Shown here in pieces: positions 8,825 to 16,666 of a stretch of 64,000 nucleotides of DNA. Source of the stretch: Ruegeria pomeroyi DSS-3 (GTDB lineage: Bacteria > Pseudomonadota > Alphaproteobacteria > Rhodobacterales > Rhodobacteraceae); the NCBI RefSeq assembly GCF_000011965.2, contig NC_006569.1:310001-374000 (forward strand), written 5' to 3'. The notes beneath the pieces were generated by a model. The model ran no database searches. It saw nothing but the letters and a program-made list of their open reading frames with translations, and was not told the DNA's origin. Numbering within the stretch: position 1 is the first letter of the stretch; each line of letters opens with the position of its first letter. The translations under genes and the position numbers were made by a program.

Positions 8825-9769
8825 ATGCAGGATCGGACAAATACTTCGGCACAGACGCAGGTTTACGATGTGCTGCTTTTTGACAATTTTTCGAACCACT
8901 GCCTGGCCAACACGGTGGAGCCGATGCGCGCGGCCAATATGTTGTCGCGCCGCCCGCTCTATGCCTGGCGTTTCCTGACCCCGGACGGGGCGCCGGTGCA
9001 CAGCTCCTCGGGCCTGCAGGTGGCGCCGCATGACCGGCTTGCGGCGGGCCGGGGCGCGATGCTGCTGGTGATGCCCTCCTATGGGTTTCGCACTCTGGAT
9101 GGCTGGCCCACCCTGCGCGCGCTGCGGGCGGCGGCGCAGCGCTATCCGGTGCTGGCCGGGCTCGATACCGGCAGCTGGCTGCTGGCGCGGGCGGGGCTGC
9201 TGGACGGGCACCGCGCCACCATCCACTGGGAGGAGCTGACCCGCTTTGCCGAGACCTTTCCCCAGGTCGAGACCCTGCGCGAACGCTTCGTTCTGGACGG
9301 GCCGCGCATCACCTGTTCCGGGGCGATGGCGGCCTTTGACCTGATCCTGCACCTGATCGGGCGCGACCATGGGCAATTGCTGGCGCTGGAGGTGGCGCAG
9401 CTGTTCATGACGCGGGATTCGGCGCGTTCCCATGACGCCCCGGCGGGTGGCGGGACCCGGCAGGTGAACCGGGCGGTGATGGTGATGCAGGACACGCTGG
9501 AACAGCCCCTGCCCATCGCAGAGATCGCCCGGCGCGCCGGCTGCACGCAAAAGACGCTGGAAACCCGGATGCGGGCGGCCTTCGATGCGACGCCGCAGAC
9601 CGTCTATCGACGGCTGCGCCTGAACCTGGCGCGCAAGCTGGTGACCGAAACCGACTTGCCCGTATCCGAGATCGCGACCCGTTGCGGCTATGACAATGCC
9701 AGCGCCCTGACCCGCGCCTTTCGCGCCCGGTTCGGTCAACCCCCCAGAGGCCTGCGCGCAAACGGCTGA
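8825..9769 (+). CDS. GlxA/CdhR-type AraC-family transcriptional regulator
   Basis: A 314-residue regulator with an N-terminal DJ-1/PfpI-like ligand domain (about residues 12-185) and a C-terminal AraC double HTH (about 210-310: EIARRAGCTQKTLETRMRAAF and SEIATRCGYDNASALTRAFRARFGQPP). The elbow that would hold a nucleophilic Cys reads LAGLDTGSWLLARAGLLDG, so the domain is likely a sensor without hydrolase activity, as in the CdhR branch that controls carnitine catabolism. It is divergent from the acyl-CoA dehydrogenase operon, which it probably activates. This neighbour relation is part of the case for a betaine/carnitine pathway. Confidence 0.85.
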   Translation: MQDRTNTSAQTQVYDVLLFDNFSNHCLANTVEPMRAANMLSRRPLYAWRFLTPDGAPVHSSSGLQVAPHDRLAAGRGAMLLVMPSYGFRTLDGWPTLRALRAAAQRYPVLAGLDTGSWLLARAGLLDGHRATIHWEELTRFAETFPQVETLRERFVLDGPRITCSGAMAAFDLILHLIGRDHGQLLALEVAQLFMTRDSARSHDAPAGGGTRQVNRAVMVMQDTLEQPLPIAEIARRAGCTQKTLETRMRAAFDATPQTVYRRLRLNLARKLVTETDLPVSEIATRCGYDNASALTRAFRARFGQPPRGLRANG

Positions 9770-9776
9770 GGGGGGG

Positions 9777-9823
9777 CCGGAAAACGTCGCGTTTTCCGGG
9801 CCGTTTTCCGGATCGGAAAACGG
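9777..9823. terminator. Twin perfect hairpins between convergent genes
   Basis: Two perfect stem-loops lie back to back: CCGGAAAACG-TCG-CGTTTTCCGG (9777-9799) and CCGTTTTCCG-GAT-CGGAAAACGG (9801-9823). They fill the gap between the AraC regulator stop (9769) and the stop of the convergent HTH gene (9825). A bidirectional terminator is the natural reading, although no clean T-tract follows the stems. All four arms are near-identical, so alternative pairings are possible. Confidence 0.6.
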
Positions 9824-9824
9824 C

Positions 9825-10892
9825 TCACACCGCAGCCGTCCAGACCCGGTATCGGCCTTGTCCGGTGACCTCGCGCACCAATCCACGGCGCGCGAACAGG
9901 TCGAGGTTGCGTTGCACCGCCGCGCGCGAGGCGCCGCTTTGTGCCTCGGCCAGCGGCGCGGTCACCATCGGCCAGGCGGTCAGAACCTCGATCAGCGCGG
10001 GCGGGGTCCGCCCGCTCAGATCGCTTGTCTTCTCGATTGCCCGCGCGCTCCAGGCCGCCACCCTGTCCAGATGCAGCAATGCCGCCGTCACCGCCTGCGC
10101 CGCCCCGCGCAGCCAGGCGGTCAGCTTCTGCTCTGCCGCGCCCGCACCGCGCAACGCGCCCGGCCCCGACAGCGCCAGCGGCAGGAACAGCGCCCCACCG
10201 CGCCCCATCGCGGCACCGTGGCGCGCCGCCATCACCGCCGCCTCGAGCCCGGCCGAAGGCCCCTGCCCCAGCATGATCCAGCAGTGAAACAGCATCGCCG
10301 CCCGCGTCGCCGGATGCAGCGCCGCCGCCGCCGCCATCACATCGCCCAGATCGGCCACCGTCTCGGGCACCGTGTCGCCCTCGGCACCGGAGCGGTCCAG
10401 AAACCCGGCCAGCCCCTCGGCCCAGCCGCCGGTATCGGGCGCCGGACCACCGCTCAGCCGGCGCACCGCCCAACCGGCCCGGGCCAGCGCCTGCACATCC
10501 TCGCTGGTGGCGCCCAGCCGGAGCCCGGTCCACAGCGCCAGCCGCTCGGCCCCGATGCGGTCTCCGGCCCACCAGCCCAGATCGGCCACCTCCAAAAGTG
10601 CCAGCCGCTGCACCCATTGGCGCGGCCCGGCCCGCAGCCGTTCGTCCAGCGCCCCGAAACCCAGCGCCAGATCGGCCAGATCAGCTGACAGCGCATCCTG
10701 CGCCGCGCGCCATTCGAGCGGATCGAACAACAAAGGCTGCGCCGCGCGCGGCGTGGGAAACAGCGGATCGACCTCGTCCTCGCCCGGCTCTTGCGCGGGC
10801 AGGAACCACAGGTCGTCCTCCTCGACCGGGTCGCTGTCATAGGGGCCAGCTATCCCCTCGGCCGCGTCATATGGGTCGGGCTTGCGTGTCAT
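9825..10892 (-). CDS. DUF1612/HTH-type protein (RHE_PE00001-like), function unknown
   Basis: A 355-residue protein of the type found in rhizobia and Rhodobacterales with a DUF1612-like region and a C-terminal HTH. The middle part includes LDERLRAGPRQWVQRLALLEVADLGWWAGDRIGAERLALW. The C-terminus reads as a winged helix: LIEVLTAWPMVTAPLAEAQSGASRAAVQRNLDLFARRGLVREVTGQGRYRVW. It is very Ala/Arg-rich. The start at ATG 10892 (MTRKPDPYDAAEG) gives family-like length. A DNA-binding role is likely from the HTH; the target is not known. It ends against the twin hairpins shared with the convergent AraC gene. Confidence 0.65.
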   Translation of the reverse strand: MTRKPDPYDAAEGIAGPYDSDPVEEDDLWFLPAQEPGEDEVDPLFPTPRAAQPLLFDPLEWRAAQDALSADLADLALGFGALDERLRAGPRQWVQRLALLEVADLGWWAGDRIGAERLALWTGLRLGATSEDVQALARAGWAVRRLSGGPAPDTGGWAEGLAGFLDRSGAEGDTVPETVADLGDVMAAAAALHPATRAAMLFHCWIMLGQGPSAGLEAAVMAARHGAAMGRGGALFLPLALSGPGALRGAGAAEQKLTAWLRGAAQAVTAALLHLDRVAAWSARAIEKTSDLSGRTPPALIEVLTAWPMVTAPLAEAQSGASRAAVQRNLDLFARRGLVREVTGQGRYRVWTAAV

Positions 10893-10934
10893 GCCCCGAT
10901 CATAGCGCCGCAGCGCGCGCCCGCAAACCGCGGC

Positions 10935-11894
10935 TCACCCGCGCCGCGCCTTCTGCTCGGCCACGTTCTGCGCCACCATCGCCTTGTAAAGTGCGCGCAA
11001 CCGCCGGGTCACCGGCCCGGCGCCACCGCCCGCCCCGATCACCCGCCCATCGATCTCGGCCACCGGGGTCTGGGCGCCAAAGGTGCCGGTCAGAAACGCC
11101 TCGTCCGCGCCATAGGCCTCGTAAAGCGAGAAGTTCTTTTCGAACACCGGGATCCCAGCCTCGCGACACAGCGTGATCACATTGGCCCGCGTCACCCCAT
11201 TCATGCAGTAATCCCCGGTCGAGGTCCAAACCTCGCCCCGCCGCACGATGAAGAAGTTGCAGGCATTGGTGGTGTTCACGAACCCATGCGGGTCCAGCAT
11301 CAGCGCCTCGTCGGCGCCCGCCTGTTCGGCCTGCAAACAGGCGATCACGCAGTTCAGCTTGGAATGGCTGTTGAACTTGGGGTCCTGGCTGTGCGGCAAC
11401 CCGCGCACCTGTGGCACCGAGGCGAGCCGGATGCCCGTTCCCTGCACCCGCTCGGAGGGCACCGAATGTTCGACAATCGCCACGATGGTCGGCCCCCATT
11501 TCGACAGGCCCGGATGCTGGAACGGTTTCGCCTTGCGCCCGCGCGTGATCATCAGCCGGCAATGGGCATCGCCGGTCATGCCATTGGCCGCCGCCGTACG
11601 GTCCAGAATGGCGCGGATCTCTTCGGGTGTCTTGCCGATCTCCAGCGCCACCGCCTTGCACGAGTTGAAGAGACGATCCATATGCGCGTCGAAAAACGCC
11701 CATTCGCCGTCATAAAGCCGCATCCCCTCCCACATGCCGTCACCCAGCATGAAGCCGCTGTCATAGACCGAGACCTTGGCCTCGTCGCGATGCACCAGAT
11801 CGCCATCCACATAGATCAGGATATCGCGGTTGCGCGCGTCGGCCTCGGCGTCATGGGTGGTGCGCGGCGCGGTCTCTGGTTGGGGGGTCGTCAT
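10935..11894 (-). CDS. Fold-type IV PLP aminotransferase (branched-chain/D-amino-acid aminotransferase family)
   Basis: Class IV aminotransferase of 319 residues. The N-terminal half has ILIYVDGDLVHRDEAKVSVYDSGFMLGDGMWEGMRLYDG. The PLP lysine lies in DPKFNSHSKLNCVIACLQAEQAGADEALMLD and the C-terminal phosphate-binding region is VTRANVITLCREAGIPVFEKNFSLYEAYGADEAFLTGTFG. It would transfer an amino group between an amino acid and a 2-oxo acid; whether L-branched-chain, D-amino acids or an amine is the donor cannot be told from sequence. ATG 11894 (MTTPQPETAP) is chosen over an upstream ATG at 11945 because it gives normal family length. It stands alone, upstream of and divergent from psd. Confidence 0.82.
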   Translation of the reverse strand: MTTPQPETAPRTTHDAEADARNRDILIYVDGDLVHRDEAKVSVYDSGFMLGDGMWEGMRLYDGEWAFFDAHMDRLFNSCKAVALEIGKTPEEIRAILDRTAAANGMTGDAHCRLMITRGRKAKPFQHPGLSKWGPTIVAIVEHSVPSERVQGTGIRLASVPQVRGLPHSQDPKFNSHSKLNCVIACLQAEQAGADEALMLDPHGFVNTTNACNFFIVRRGEVWTSTGDYCMNGVTRANVITLCREAGIPVFEKNFSLYEAYGADEAFLTGTFGAQTPVAEIDGRVIGAGGGAGPVTRRLRALYKAMVAQNVAEQKARRG

Positions 11895-12068
11895 CTGATG
11901 GTCCTGACTGCTGTATTCGACCCAGACCCTAGGCGGCGCGCGCATGGTTGGAAAGCGTCAGTTGCACGGTGGTCGCTCATTCCTACCGATCGCGGCACCA
12001 GCAAAGTCAGGATGGGTCGAACGCAAACTCGGTGGGGCAAAGCGGGCTTGCGCTGCTGACGTGCCAAA

Positions 12069-12088
12069 GGCCGGCTCGGCCCTTTTTT
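12069..12088 (+). terminator. Weak orphan intrinsic-terminator-like hairpin upstream of psd
   Basis: GGCCG-GCT-CGGCC followed by CTTTTTT has the shape of a plus-strand intrinsic terminator, although the stem is only 5 bp. No plus-strand gene precedes it, so it may end a short leader or small RNA arising in the 290-bp gap between the divergent aminotransferase and psd. The rest of that gap (11895-12184) shows no convincing gene. Confidence 0.3.
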
Positions 12089-12135
12089 CTGCCGTTTCCG
12101 GCCCATATCCCTTTCTATCGCGTTGCGCGAGCGAC

Positions 12136-12151
12136 ACCTATCGGGATAGGT
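12136..12151. promoter_or_regulatory. Candidate operator upstream of psd (ACCTATC dyad)
   Basis: The dyad ACCTATC-GG-GATAGGT lies 34 bp before the psd start. A further direct ACCTATC half site follows at about 12166-12172, only 12 bp before the ATG. The repeated half-site suggests a regulator binding at the psd promoter. No known factor is assigned. Confidence 0.45.
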
Positions 12152-12184
12152 AGCGCCTAAGTACAACCTATCTGCGGTACACCC

Positions 12185-12844
12185 ATGAAGATGCGCGACA
12201 CATTTCTGAAGCCGATGCACCCCGAGGGGCGCAAATTTGTCGGCATCTTTGCGGCAATCACCGTCATCCTGTTCCTGATCTGGTCCGTCCTGGGCTGGAT
12301 CGGAGTCGGCCTGACGGTCTGGTGCTACTACTTCTTTCGCGACCCCGAGCGCGTCACACCCGCGCGTGAAGGGCTGATCGTCAGCCCGGCAGACGGAATC
12401 GTTTCGATGATTGAAAAATCGGTTCCCCCCGCCGAGCTGGGCATGCCCGACCAGGCGTTGACGCGGATCAGCGTGTTCATGAGCGTGTTCAATTGCCATG
12501 TGAACCGCGCCCCGATCGCCGGTCGCATCGCGGCGATTGCCTATCGTCCGGGGAAATTTTTCAACGCCTCGCTGGACAAGGCCAGCGCCGATAACGAGCG
12601 CAACAGCCTGTGTATCGAAATGGCTGATGGCCGCCAGATTGCCGTGGTGCAGATCGCCGGGCTTGTCGCGCGCAGGATCGTCTGCTTCTCGTCCACCGGC
12701 GACACCTTGCGCACGGGCGAACGGTTTGGCCTGATCCGGTTTGGGTCGCGCCTGGACGTGTACCTGCCCGAAGGGGTCGAGCCGATGGTCGATCTTGGCC
12801 AGACCATGATCGCAGGAGAGACCGTTCTTGCTGATCTTCAGTGA
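12185..12844 (+). CDS. psd: Phosphatidylserine decarboxylase, short (archaetidylserine-type) proenzyme
   Basis: Decarboxylates phosphatidylserine to phosphatidylethanolamine at the inner membrane. The 219-residue proenzyme has a hydrophobic N-terminal segment ([23 protein letters not shown], about 18-40), then FRDPERVTP and [28 protein letters not shown] follows, and the self-cleavage site is the GS of [11 protein letters not shown], which generates the pyruvoyl prosthetic group. The short length and single GS site fit the PSD-A type common in alphaproteobacteria. It is followed after 35 bp by pssA, which makes its substrate, and by pmtA, so the three genes form a phospholipid operon. Confidence 0.95.
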   Translation: MKMRDTFLKPMHPEGRKFVGIFAAITVILFLIWSVLGWIGVGLTVWCYYFFRDPERVTPAREGLIVSPADGIVSMIEKSVPPAELGMPDQALTRISVFMSVFNCHVNRAPIAGRIAAIAYRPGKFFNASLDKASADNERNSLCIEMADGRQIAVVQIAGLVARRIVCFSSTGDTLRTGERFGLIRFGSRLDVYLPEGVEPMVDLGQTMIAGETVLADLQ

Positions 12845-12879
12845 CACAACCCGCTTGAACAGCCCGGGCGCATTCAACG

Positions 12880-13635
12880 ATGACTGATCCGTTGGATAAT
12901 GAAGAGCAATCAAAAGTTCGCCTGATCCATCTTCTGCCCAATCTGCTCACCATTGCTGCGATCTGCGCGGGGCTTACCGCGATCCGGTTCGGCTATGAGG
13001 GCAATTTTGAGATGGCTGTTCGCCTCGTTCTCGTGGCCTGTGTTCTGGATGGTCTGGATGGGCGGGTTGCCCGTTTCCTGAACCACTCGACCGCAGTGGG
13101 GGCAGAGCTCGACTCGCTGGCCGATTTTGTGAACTTCGGGGTTGCCCCCGTCCTGATCCTGCACAGCTGGGCCCTTCAGGATTTTTCGGGCATCGGTTGG
13201 ATCGCCGTTCTGTTCTATTCGATCTGCTGCGTCCTGCGGTTGGCCCGGTTCAATGTCAGCGGCCGCTTGGACCCCAAAAGCGCGCCTTCGGATTTCTTTG
13301 TTGGCGTGCCCGCCCCCGCCGGGGCGCTGCTGGTCCTGCTGCCGCTGGTTGTCTCATTTGCAGTCTCGGACATGCCCGTCGCCCCGCCCGCCATTGTCGC
13401 GTTGCACATTTGCGTGATCGGAATTCTGATGATCAGCCGAATGCCGACATATTCTTTTAAGAACATGGCCATAGATCGTTCCAACGCGAAATTCTTCCTG
13501 CTGGGTGCGACAATTTTGAGCGCCGCGCTGTTAACCTATCTATGGATCACTCTGACATTCATCATCCTGGCTTATGCCGGTTGCCTTGTCTGGGTGTACC
13601 GCTCCTCCCGGAAGCTGAAGAAAACCAAAGGATAG
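12880..13635 (+). CDS. pssA: CDP-diacylglycerol-serine O-phosphatidyltransferase
   Basis: Integral membrane CDP-alcohol phosphatidyltransferase of 251 residues that condenses CDP-diacylglycerol with serine to give phosphatidylserine. The family signature D-G-x2-A-R-x8-G-x3-D-x3-D is complete in DGRVARFLNHSTAVGAELD followed by SLAD, near residues 50-75. Several hydrophobic helices follow (for example LLVLLPLVVSFAV and LWITLTFIILAYAGCLVWVY). It sits between psd and pmtA, its pathway partners, and its 3' end carries the ribosome-binding site for pmtA. Confidence 0.95.
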   Translation: MTDPLDNEEQSKVRLIHLLPNLLTIAAICAGLTAIRFGYEGNFEMAVRLVLVACVLDGLDGRVARFLNHSTAVGAELDSLADFVNFGVAPVLILHSWALQDFSGIGWIAVLFYSICCVLRLARFNVSGRLDPKSAPSDFFVGVPAPAGALLVLLPLVVSFAVSDMPVAPPAIVALHICVIGILMISRMPTYSFKNMAIDRSNAKFFLLGATILSAALLTYLWITLTFIILAYAGCLVWVYRSSRKLKKTKG

Positions 13636-13639
13636 ATTC

Positions 13640-14260
13640 TTGGAACTTAATGCTGTCAAATCCTCGTATGCCCGCTGGGCGCCGATCTATGACAAAACGT
13701 TTGGGGCGATCACTAATGTCGGGCGCCATGCCGCAGTGGATTACATCAACGCACATGACGCCACAGAGCTTCTCGAAGTTGGCGTTGGAACCGGCCTCTC
13801 CCTGCCGAACTATCGCCCGGGGCTGAAGGTAACGGGGATAGATTTCAGCGAAGAGATGCTGGCCAAGGCCAGGGCCAAGGTTGAAAGCCTGGGGCTGGGC
13901 CATGTGCAAAGTCTCAGACAGATGGATGCCCGCGATCTCGACTTTGCGGACGCGTCATTTGATGTCGTCGCGGCGATGCACATCATTTCAGTTGTCCCCG
14001 AGCCCGAGCGCGTCATGGCCGAGATGGCACGCGTATGCAAACCGGGCGGGCTGATCGTGATCACCAATCATTTCGCCAGAGATTCGGGCATGCTCGCCAG
14101 GGTCGAACGTTTCGCTGCACCATTTGCCAACCTGCTTGGCTGGCACCCGGATTTTGAAATCAGCTCGGTTCTCAAGCAACCCGATCTTACGGTGATCGAA
14201 CGAAAGTCGCTGCCCCCAATGGGTATGATGACATTCCTCGTGCTGCAGAAATGCGAATAG
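13640..14260 (+). CDS. pmtA: Phosphatidylethanolamine N-methyltransferase (PmtA-like)
   Basis: SAM-dependent methyltransferase of 206 residues. Motif I (LLEVGVGTGLSLP) is at about 44-56, GIDFSEEMLAKARAKV follows, then MDARDLDFADASFDVVAAMHIISVVPEPERVMAEMARVCKPGG. This pattern is that of Rhodobacter-type PmtA, which methylates phosphatidylethanolamine towards phosphatidylcholine. The start is a TTG at 13640, 4 bp after the pssA stop, with an AAGGA ribosome-binding site inside the 3' end of pssA; no ATG gives the same full N-terminus. Its place after psd-pssA supports the lipid role over a ubiquinone-type methyltransferase. Confidence 0.87.
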   Translation: MELNAVKSSYARWAPIYDKTFGAITNVGRHAAVDYINAHDATELLEVGVGTGLSLPNYRPGLKVTGIDFSEEMLAKARAKVESLGLGHVQSLRQMDARDLDFADASFDVVAAMHIISVVPEPERVMAEMARVCKPGGLIVITNHFARDSGMLARVERFAAPFANLLGWHPDFEISSVLKQPDLTVIERKSLPPMGMMTFLVLQKCE

Positions 14261-14467
14261 CGGATCGGCGGATCGATCCCTGAACATCGGACAATCAGCT
14301 AGAGTAAGGACTCATAGCCAGAAGATGACCAGGCCGCCATATGCCCGAGATGCGGACACAGCCCGTTTGGCTACGCTTGCGCCATGGGCTGCTTGGCTGA
14401 ACGAACGGCTCCTCATTTGCCAAGCCCGCCAGGGATCGAATGCGATGAGGCTCTGCTGGCCACACTG

Positions 14468-15151
14468 TTAACTGCGCGAATAGGCCCCGATTTTCGAAGT
14501 ACCCAGCCGGTTGTTCACCAGCGCCTCGGCAAAGGTGACACCTGCCGCAACACCATCGATCACCGGTAGTCCGAATTCTGCGCTGAGCTGTGCCATAAGG
14601 TCCGCCATCCCGGCACAGCCCAGAACGATTGCTTCTGTATTGTCTTGCGCGATGGACGCGCTGATTTCGGATCTGATTTTGGAGAGCGTCGCCGGATCGC
14701 CCTCTTCCAGTTTCAGAACGGGAATATCTGTTGCACGCACACGCGCACATTTCTGGGCCAGCCCATAGCGCATGAGGTTGTTTTCCAGCCCTGGCACCGA
14801 ACGGGACAAGGTCGTGATAACGCTGAACTTGTTCGCGATCATGCTGGCTGCATGATAGGCCGCTTCGCCGATCCCCAACACCGGTACAGACACCAGCGTT
14901 CGCACCGCATCCAGCCCCGTGTCATCAAAACACGCGATGACAATTGCGTCGACGTCCTTGTGCCGCGCGACCTCCTCCAGCAGGCCGGGCACACAGGTTG
15001 CGACGTCCAGAAAACCCTGAATGCTGGCCGGGCCGGCTTGTGAGGTTGCTGCCACGATCTCTGTGTCGGGGCGCGCAACGGCGCGCGCCGCCCGTGCAAT
15101 CTTGTTGGTCATTGATGCGGTGGTGTTGGGGTTGACGACCAGAATTTTCAT
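14468..15151 (-). CDS. Asp/Glu/hydantoin racemase family protein
   Basis: A 227-residue cofactor-independent racemase-type protein. The N-terminus KILVVNPNTTASMTNKIARAA is diagnostic of the hydantoin racemase branch. The two catalytic cysteines are in VIACFDDTGLDAV (about residue 74) and VLGCAGMADLM (about residue 179), as the two-base mechanism requires. It is the last gene of the ABC importer operon, 6 bp after the LivF-like gene, so importer and racemase probably act on the same compound. A hydantoin, allantoin-like ureide or an amino acid is possible; the sequence does not decide. Confidence 0.83.
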   Translation of the reverse strand: MKILVVNPNTTASMTNKIARAARAVARPDTEIVAATSQAGPASIQGFLDVATCVPGLLEEVARHKDVDAIVIACFDDTGLDAVRTLVSVPVLGIGEAAYHAASMIANKFSVITTLSRSVPGLENNLMRYGLAQKCARVRATDIPVLKLEEGDPATLSKIRSEISASIAQDNTEAIVLGCAGMADLMAQLSAEFGLPVIDGVAAGVTFAEALVNNRLGTSKIGAYSRS

Positions 15152-15157
15152 GTCAGA

Positions 15158-15880
15158 TCACACCTCACCGCCAAGATACGCAGCCTTGATCCGGTCATCG
15201 TGCAACAGCTCTTTGGAGTTGCCCTCGATCACAACGTTCCCCGTCGCCATGGCGTAGGCACGGTGTGAAATGCTGAGTGCCATGCGTGAGTTCTGCTCGA
15301 CCAGCAGCACCGACACACCTTCATCGCGGTTGATGGCGACGATGGACCGGGCAATGTCCTGCACCAGCTTGGGCGCGATCCCGAGGCTGGGTTCATCCAG
15401 CAACAAAAGCTTGGGTTTGGCCATCAATGCGCGGCCGATCACCATCATTTGTTGCTCACCACCCGACAAGGTGCCTGCCGCCTGGGTATAGCGTTCCTTG
15501 AGACGGGGAAAGCGGGTCAGGATATTGTCGAGCGTTTTCTGAATGTCGGCCTTATCGCTCCGGGTGAAGGCCCCCATCAACAGGTTGTCCTTGACGGACA
15601 TGAACGGAAATACGCGGCGGCCCTCGGGCACCATGGCGATGCCGCGCTTGACGATTGCCGACGGATCGGTGCCGTCCACGCGCGCTTGTTCGAATGTCAC
15701 AGAGCCGCTTTTCGGCTTGGCCAGGCCGGTAATGGCGCGCAGGATAGATGACTTGCCCGCGCCATTGGCCCCGATCAACGCGACGGTTTCGCCCTTGTTC
15801 ACATGCAGAGACACACCTTTGAGCGCGTAAACATGGTCGTAGTAGAGTTCGACGTCTTTGAAATCCAACATGGCCGTCAT
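15158..15880 (-). CDS. ABC transporter ATP-binding protein, LivF type
   Basis: Second ATPase of a hydrophobic/polar amide amino-acid-type importer, 240 residues. It has Walker A GANGAGKSS, the signature LSGGEQQMMVIGRAL, and Walker B LLLLDEPSLGIAP followed by the switch region LLVEQNSRMAL. MVPEGRRVFPFMSVKDNL is typical of LivF. It is encoded 3 bp after the LivG-like gene and 6 bp before the racemase. It powers uptake with LivG, LivH and LivM at the inner membrane. Confidence 0.92.
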   Translation of the reverse strand: MTAMLDFKDVELYYDHVYALKGVSLHVNKGETVALIGANGAGKSSILRAITGLAKPKSGSVTFEQARVDGTDPSAIVKRGIAMVPEGRRVFPFMSVKDNLLMGAFTRSDKADIQKTLDNILTRFPRLKERYTQAAGTLSGGEQQMMVIGRALMAKPKLLLLDEPSLGIAPKLVQDIARSIVAINRDEGVSVLLVEQNSRMALSISHRAYAMATGNVVIEGNSKELLHDDRIKAAYLGGEV

Positions 15881-15883
15881 GGT

Positions 15884-16666
15884 TTACATCCCGATCTCAT
15901 CGTCGACGCTGCCCAGATAGGCCTCGATGACTTTTTCGTTGTTCTGGATTTCAGCCGGCGTGCCTTCGGCGATCTTTTCGCCAAAGTTCAACACGACGAT
16001 CCGATCCGAAATTGTCATGACGGCCGGCATGTCATGCTCGACCAACATGACCGTCACACCACGGTCGTCCCGGACAGCGCGCACGAGATTGACCATGTTC
16101 ATCGTCTCATCATGGTTCATCCCGGCGAAAGGCTCATCGAGCAGAAGCACCCTGGGATCCGTTGCAAGGCCGATCGCGATGCCAAGGGCCCGCAGGTTTC
16201 CCTGAGGAAGATTGCTGGCCAATTCATTTGCGATTTCCGACATGCCGAGGAATTCCAGCAATTCGTCGGCGTATTTGCCGAAGGCTGACACGTCGTCTTT
16301 TGCGGCCTTTGACCCCAGGAAATACCCGGCCAAAGAGGCCTTTGCCCGCAGGTGCTGCGCGACAACGACGCTTTCGCGGACCGTCATGCTTTTGAAGATC
16401 GTTGTCTCCTGAAAGGTCCGCACGACACCCTTTCTGGCAACGATATGGGGCCTGAGGTTCGAAATACGCTCTCCGCGATACAGCACCTCGCCGGATGTCG
16501 TGGATGTGAATGATGAGATCATCTTGAACAGCGTGGATTTGCCCGCACCGTTCGGACCGATAACCGACAAGATCTCGTTTTCGGCAACATCAAAACTGAC
16601 GTCGTTGTTCGCGGTGAGACCACCGTATTTCTTGGTGACGTTCCTGACCTGGAGAAGAGGGCTCAT
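15884..16666 (-). CDS. ABC transporter ATP-binding protein, LivG type
   Basis: First ATPase of the importer, 260 residues, with Walker A GPNGAGKSTLFKMIS, signature region NLPQGNLRALGIAIGLATDP and Walker B VLLLDEPFAGMNHDETMNMV. The signature is the LPQG variant and not LSGGQ, as is common in LivG proteins. VVRTFQETTIFKSMTVRESV is the usual LivG Q-loop region. Its start overlaps the LivM-like stop by 4 bp (ATGA), showing tight coupling. Confidence 0.92.
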   Translation of the reverse strand: MSPLLQVRNVTKKYGGLTANNDVSFDVAENEILSVIGPNGAGKSTLFKMISSFTSTTSGEVLYRGERISNLRPHIVARKGVVRTFQETTIFKSMTVRESVVVAQHLRAKASLAGYFLGSKAAKDDVSAFGKYADELLEFLGMSEIANELASNLPQGNLRALGIAIGLATDPRVLLLDEPFAGMNHDETMNMVNLVRAVRDDRGVTVMLVEHDMPAVMTISDRIVVLNFGEKIAEGTPAEIQNNEKVIEAYLGSVDDEIGM

